In this document: in pieces, positions 61,763-64,000 of the stretch
Layout: each line of letters starts with the position of its first letter
Position numbering within the stretch: position 1 is the first letter of the stretch
Source: Treponema_C sp050937815
GTDB taxonomy: Bacteria; Spirochaetota; Spirochaetia; Treponematales; Treponemataceae
NCBI RefSeq assembly: GCF_050937815.1
Contig: NZ_JACDIJ010000011.1
Coordinates: 1 to 64,000 of the forward strand
Length of the DNA: 64,000 bases
Direction: 5' to 3'
Program-made: the position numbers and the translations under genes
The notes under the pieces: generated by a model
Told to the model about the DNA's origin: nothing
Seen by the model: only the letters and a program-made list of their open reading frames with translations
Databases searched by the model: none

Positions 61763-61767
61763 TAAAA

Positions 61768-63030
61768 ATGAAAACAAAGGCTGTACGTTTATACGGTGTA
61801 AATGACTTACGGTTGGAAGAATTTGAACTTCCGCCGATTAAAGATGATGAAATTCTTGCAAAGGTTGTATCAGATTCGGTATGTATGTCGAGCCATAAAT
61901 TGGCTATGCAGGGCGATGCTCACAAGCGCGTGCGTGCAAAGCTTTCGGAAAATCCGGTTATGATCGGACACGAGTTTTGCGGTACGCTCGTAGAAGTGGG
62001 GAAAAAGTGGCAAAGTCAATTTAAAGTCGGACAAAAGTTCGCCATTCAGCCTGCATTGAATAAAGACGGAACCTTATGGGCACCCGGTTATTCCTATGCC
62101 CATATCGGAGGCGATGCAACCTACATCATCATCCCTGCCGAAGTTATGGAACTCGGCTGTCTTTTGGAATATAAGGCCGACAATTACTTTATGGGCTCCC
62201 TTTCGGAGCCGGTATCCTGCGTTGTCGGAGCCTTCCACGCCCAATATCATACCACCGCCGGCAGTTATGAGCACCGCATGGGCATTGTTGAAGGCGGCTC
62301 TCTTGCCCTTTTGGCGGGAGTAGGACCTATGGGATTGACGGCAATCGACTATGCGATTCACAACCCGCGCAAACCAGGCTTTATGGTTGTAACCGATATC
62401 GACGATGCGCGCTTAAAGCGTGCGGAAAGTTTATTGCCTCCGTCGGAAGCGGCAAAGCACGGCGTAAAGCTCGTATACCTGAACACGCGCGATATTGCAA
62501 ATCCCGTTGAAGCATTAAAAGAATTAAACGGCGGAAAACTCTTTGACGACGTATTCGTATTCGCACCCGTCAAACCCGTTGTGGAATTGGGCGACGCCCT
62601 GTGCGGTAAGGACGGCTGTTTGAACTTTTTTGCAGGCCCCACCGATCCGACTTTCAGCGCAATGTACAACTTTTACAACGTACACTACGAAGCCCACCAC
62701 GTAGTCGGAACCTCAGGCGGCAACACGGACGACATTAAAGAATCGCTTGATATGATGGCCGAAGGCAAACTGAACCCCGTAGCCATGGTTACCCATGTAG
62801 GCGGTTTGGACCAGGTAGCGGACACGGTTATCAATTTGGATAAAATACCCGGCGGTAAAAAGCTGATTTATACTCACAAAAAACTGCCCCTTACCGCCTT
62901 AACCGATTTTGAAGAAAAGGGTAAAACCGCCCCCCTGTTTGCCGAGCTTGCAAAACTCGTCAAAAAGAACAATATGCTGTGGTCAAAAGAGGCCGAAGAC
63001 TATCTTTTGGAGCACGCTCCGGATTTATAA
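61768..63030 (+). CDS. L-sorbose-1-phosphate reductase-like zinc dehydrogenase
   Basis: This 420-residue medium-chain dehydrogenase resembles Klebsiella/E. coli SorE from end to end. It shows LYGVNDLRLEEFELP, DDEILAKVVSDSVCMSSHKLAMQGDAHK (Cys39), MIGHEFCGTLVEVGKKW (His68, Glu69), GSLSEPVSCVVGAFHAQYH, AGVGPMGLTAIDYA and LNFFAGPTDPTFSAMYNFYNVHYEAHHVVGTSGGNTDD. SorE reduces L-sorbose-1-phosphate to D-glucitol-6-phosphate. A neighbouring FGGY kinase and SDR fit that route without a PTS. The exact sugar is an inference. AGGAG precedes the ATG at the end of the leader, and a terminator follows. Confidence 0.85.
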   Translation: MKTKAVRLYGVNDLRLEEFELPPIKDDEILAKVVSDSVCMSSHKLAMQGDAHKRVRAKLSENPVMIGHEFCGTLVEVGKKWQSQFKVGQKFAIQPALNKDGTLWAPGYSYAHIGGDATYIIIPAEVMELGCLLEYKADNYFMGSLSEPVSCVVGAFHAQYHTTAGSYEHRMGIVEGGSLALLAGVGPMGLTAIDYAIHNPRKPGFMVVTDIDDARLKRAESLLPPSEAAKHGVKLVYLNTRDIANPVEALKELNGGKLFDDVFVFAPVKPVVELGDALCGKDGCLNFFAGPTDPTFSAMYNFYNVHYEAHHVVGTSGGNTDDIKESLDMMAEGKLNPVAMVTHVGGLDQVADTVINLDKIPGGKKLIYTHKKLPLTALTDFEEKGKTAPLFAELAKLVKKNNMLWSKEAEDYLLEHAPDL

Positions 63031-63065
63031 TAACGGATAATCCCGATTTTTTAAATCGAATCGAA

Positions 63066-63104
63066 AAAAAAAGCCGGCGGTTTTTACAAGCTGCCGGCCT
63101 TTTT
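63066..63104. terminator. Terminator between the SorE-like gene and trpB
   Basis: GCCGGC arms (63073-63078 and 63093-63098) with flanking A and T runs make a hairpin that works in both directions between the convergent genes. Confidence 0.75.
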
Positions 63105-63127
63105 GGATACAGAGAATACTGCCGATT

Positions 63128-64000
63128 TTATATAGTTCCGATTCCGTAATTGTCTATAACAAAATCAATGTCTTTATCGCCGCGGCCGGAAAGATTTACC
63201 AAAATCGATTCACGTTTATGGGCAGCCGCATATTTAAAAGCGTAGGACACGGCATGGGCGCTTTCCAATGCGGGAATAATACCTTCATAACGCGACAGTT
63301 TGAAAAACGCTTGCAAACATTCATCGTCATTTGCGGTTGTATATTCGACACGTTTGGTATCTTTGAACATGCAGTGTTCGGGGCCGCTTCCCGGATAATC
63401 AAGGCCGGAGGCGATTGAATACACCGGAGCCGGTTCACCCTTGCCGTCCTGTAAAAGGTAGGTACGGAAGCCGTGCAAAACGCCGGCTGTACCAAAGGAA
63501 AGACTTGCCGCATGTTCTCCCGGTTTAAAGGAGCGGCCGCCGGGTTCTACACCGACGAGTTTTACGCTTTTATCTTCTACAAAGCCGCTGAAAATACCTG
63601 CGGCATTCGAGCCGCCGCCGACACAGGCGGTAACCGCATCGGGTAATTCTCCGGTCATTTCCAAAAACTGTTCGCGCGCTTCAACTCCGATAATATGCTG
63701 AAAGTCGCGTACAAGCATCGGGAAAGGATGCGGCCCGACAACCGAACCGATACAATAAATGGAATTAATTGGGTCCTGAAGATAGGCGTCAAAGGCGGCA
63801 TCAACCGCTTCTTTAAGCGTCTTTAAGCCGTGTGTAACGGGAACAACATTTGCTCCCAAAAGCTGCATGCGCGCAACGTTCGGATGCTGTTTGGCAATAT
63901 CGACTTCTCCCATATAGATTTCACATTCAAGACCGAAATAGGCGGCGGCGGTCGCCAAAGCCACGCCGTGTTGTCCCGCACCCGTTTCGGCTATGAGCTT
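63128..64000 (-). CDS. trpB: Tryptophan synthase beta chain, cut by the window edge
   Basis: About 290 C-terminal residues of TrpB are visible; the start lies beyond 64000. The last bases encode KLIAETGAGQHGV, the conserved PLP/substrate region. The rest shows GANVVPV, GSVVGPHPFPMLVRDFQHIIG, ACVGGGSNAAGIFSGF (phosphate-binding glycine loop), SGLDYPGSGPEH and NLSGRGDKDIDFV at the end. TrpB joins indole and serine to make tryptophan. No trpA follows it in this direction; the next gene downstream is convergent. The PLP lysine would be outside the window. Confidence 0.95.
   Translation of the reverse strand, partial: KLIAETGAGQHGVALATAAAYFGLECEIYMGEVDIAKQHPNVARMQLLGANVVPVTHGLKTLKEAVDAAFDAYLQDPINSIYCIGSVVGPHPFPMLVRDFQHIIGVEAREQFLEMTGELPDAVTACVGGGSNAAGIFSGFVEDKSVKLVGVEPGGRSFKPGEHAASLSFGTAGVLHGFRTYLLQDGKGEPAPVYSIASGLDYPGSGPEHCMFKDTKRVEYTTANDDECLQAFFKLSRYEGIIPALESAHAVSYAFKYAAAHKRESILVNLSGRGDKDIDFVIDNYGIGTI

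Larger units (their letters stand above)
61207..61767 (+). other. 561-nt hairpin-rich intergenic array before the SorE-like gene
   Basis: At least eight inverted repeats lie here: GTAAGC-TCC-GCTTAC (61260-61274), GATAAAAAGCAATG arms (61306-61344), AGTTTGCC/GGCAAACT (61348-61367), AGCTGTC arms (61370-61402), a 14-nt perfect arm (61424-61464), GGGCTGCC/GGCAGCCC (61471-61507), CACTTCC/GGAAGTG (61509-61534), and GTAAGC-TCC-GCTTAC again (61563-61577). Three TTTTATAGGAG strings occur in the non-coding part (about 61227, 61292, 61594). The one at 61227 is followed by a four-codon ATG frame. The final leader copy begins at 61607. Confidence 0.8.

Overview
The window looks like a chromosome segment of a host-associated spirochaete, most likely a Treponema. 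The signs are BspA/Treponema-type leucine-rich repeats, lax spirochaetal lipoboxes, an HU-like/DUF4469 protein, a Treponema-like SSB, several periplasmic flavin reductases and moderate GC. All assignments come from reading the sequence; no database search was run.

Left part (1-13.5 kb). An HU-like/DUF4469 protein is followed by a five-copy 23-bp hairpin repeat and a large LRR lipoprotein. Then come an acyl-ACP thioesterase diverging from an OmpA-family protein, a split FMN-binding protein and FAD fumarate-reductase-type lipoprotein, an AT-rich lipoprotein of unknown function, and PepSY-like, GNAT and AlkD-like genes. A minus-strand trio (TlpA thioredoxin, small CXXC protein, NapH-type membrane ferredoxin) ends this part.

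Middle housekeeping part (13.6-32.8 kb). It holds a fused FMN+FAD reductase with urocanate-reductase-like residues, pgi, and an operon reading lolA-rodZ-rimO-pcrA-type helicase. Next are corA with a SUMF1-domain protein, a phosphodiesterase, hisC, an unknown 649-residue protein, ssb, a U32 peptidase and a ferritin.

Carbohydrate part (32.9-63 kb). (i) An L-fucose operon runs fucU - sugar ABC transporter - LacI regulator - fucI. It has a clear LacI-type operator at the promoter, and a nucleotidyl-cyclase-like gene diverges from the same region. (ii) An AT-rich island begins beside a broken transposase. It carries an AraC regulator and a glucuronate module (uxuA, RraA-like protein, SDR, TRAP transporter, uxaC) with no visible KDG kinase or KDPG aldolase. 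(iii) A GC-richer plus-strand cluster holds an iron alcohol dehydrogenase, a DeoR regulator, E2-E3-fused E1 of a 2-oxoacid dehydrogenase, a PHP phosphoesterase, an SDR with an N-terminal extension, an FGGY kinase and an L-sorbose-1-phosphate-reductase-like enzyme. I read kinase + SorE-like + SDR as a possible PTS-independent ketose route (ketose, ketose-1-P, hexitol-6-P, fructose-6-P). The FGGY and SorE-like genes are each preceded by a copy of the same ~156-nt hairpin-rich leader, and the 561-nt gap before the SorE-like gene is a dense array of inverted repeats. The window closes with trpB on the minus strand, cut by the right edge.

The observations I rate highest are the ketose-type cluster, the duplicated leader and hairpin array, the RraA-like protein sitting where a KDG-cleaving step is missing, and the residue split between the two flavin reductases. 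No rRNA, tRNA, CRISPR array or prophage was seen.
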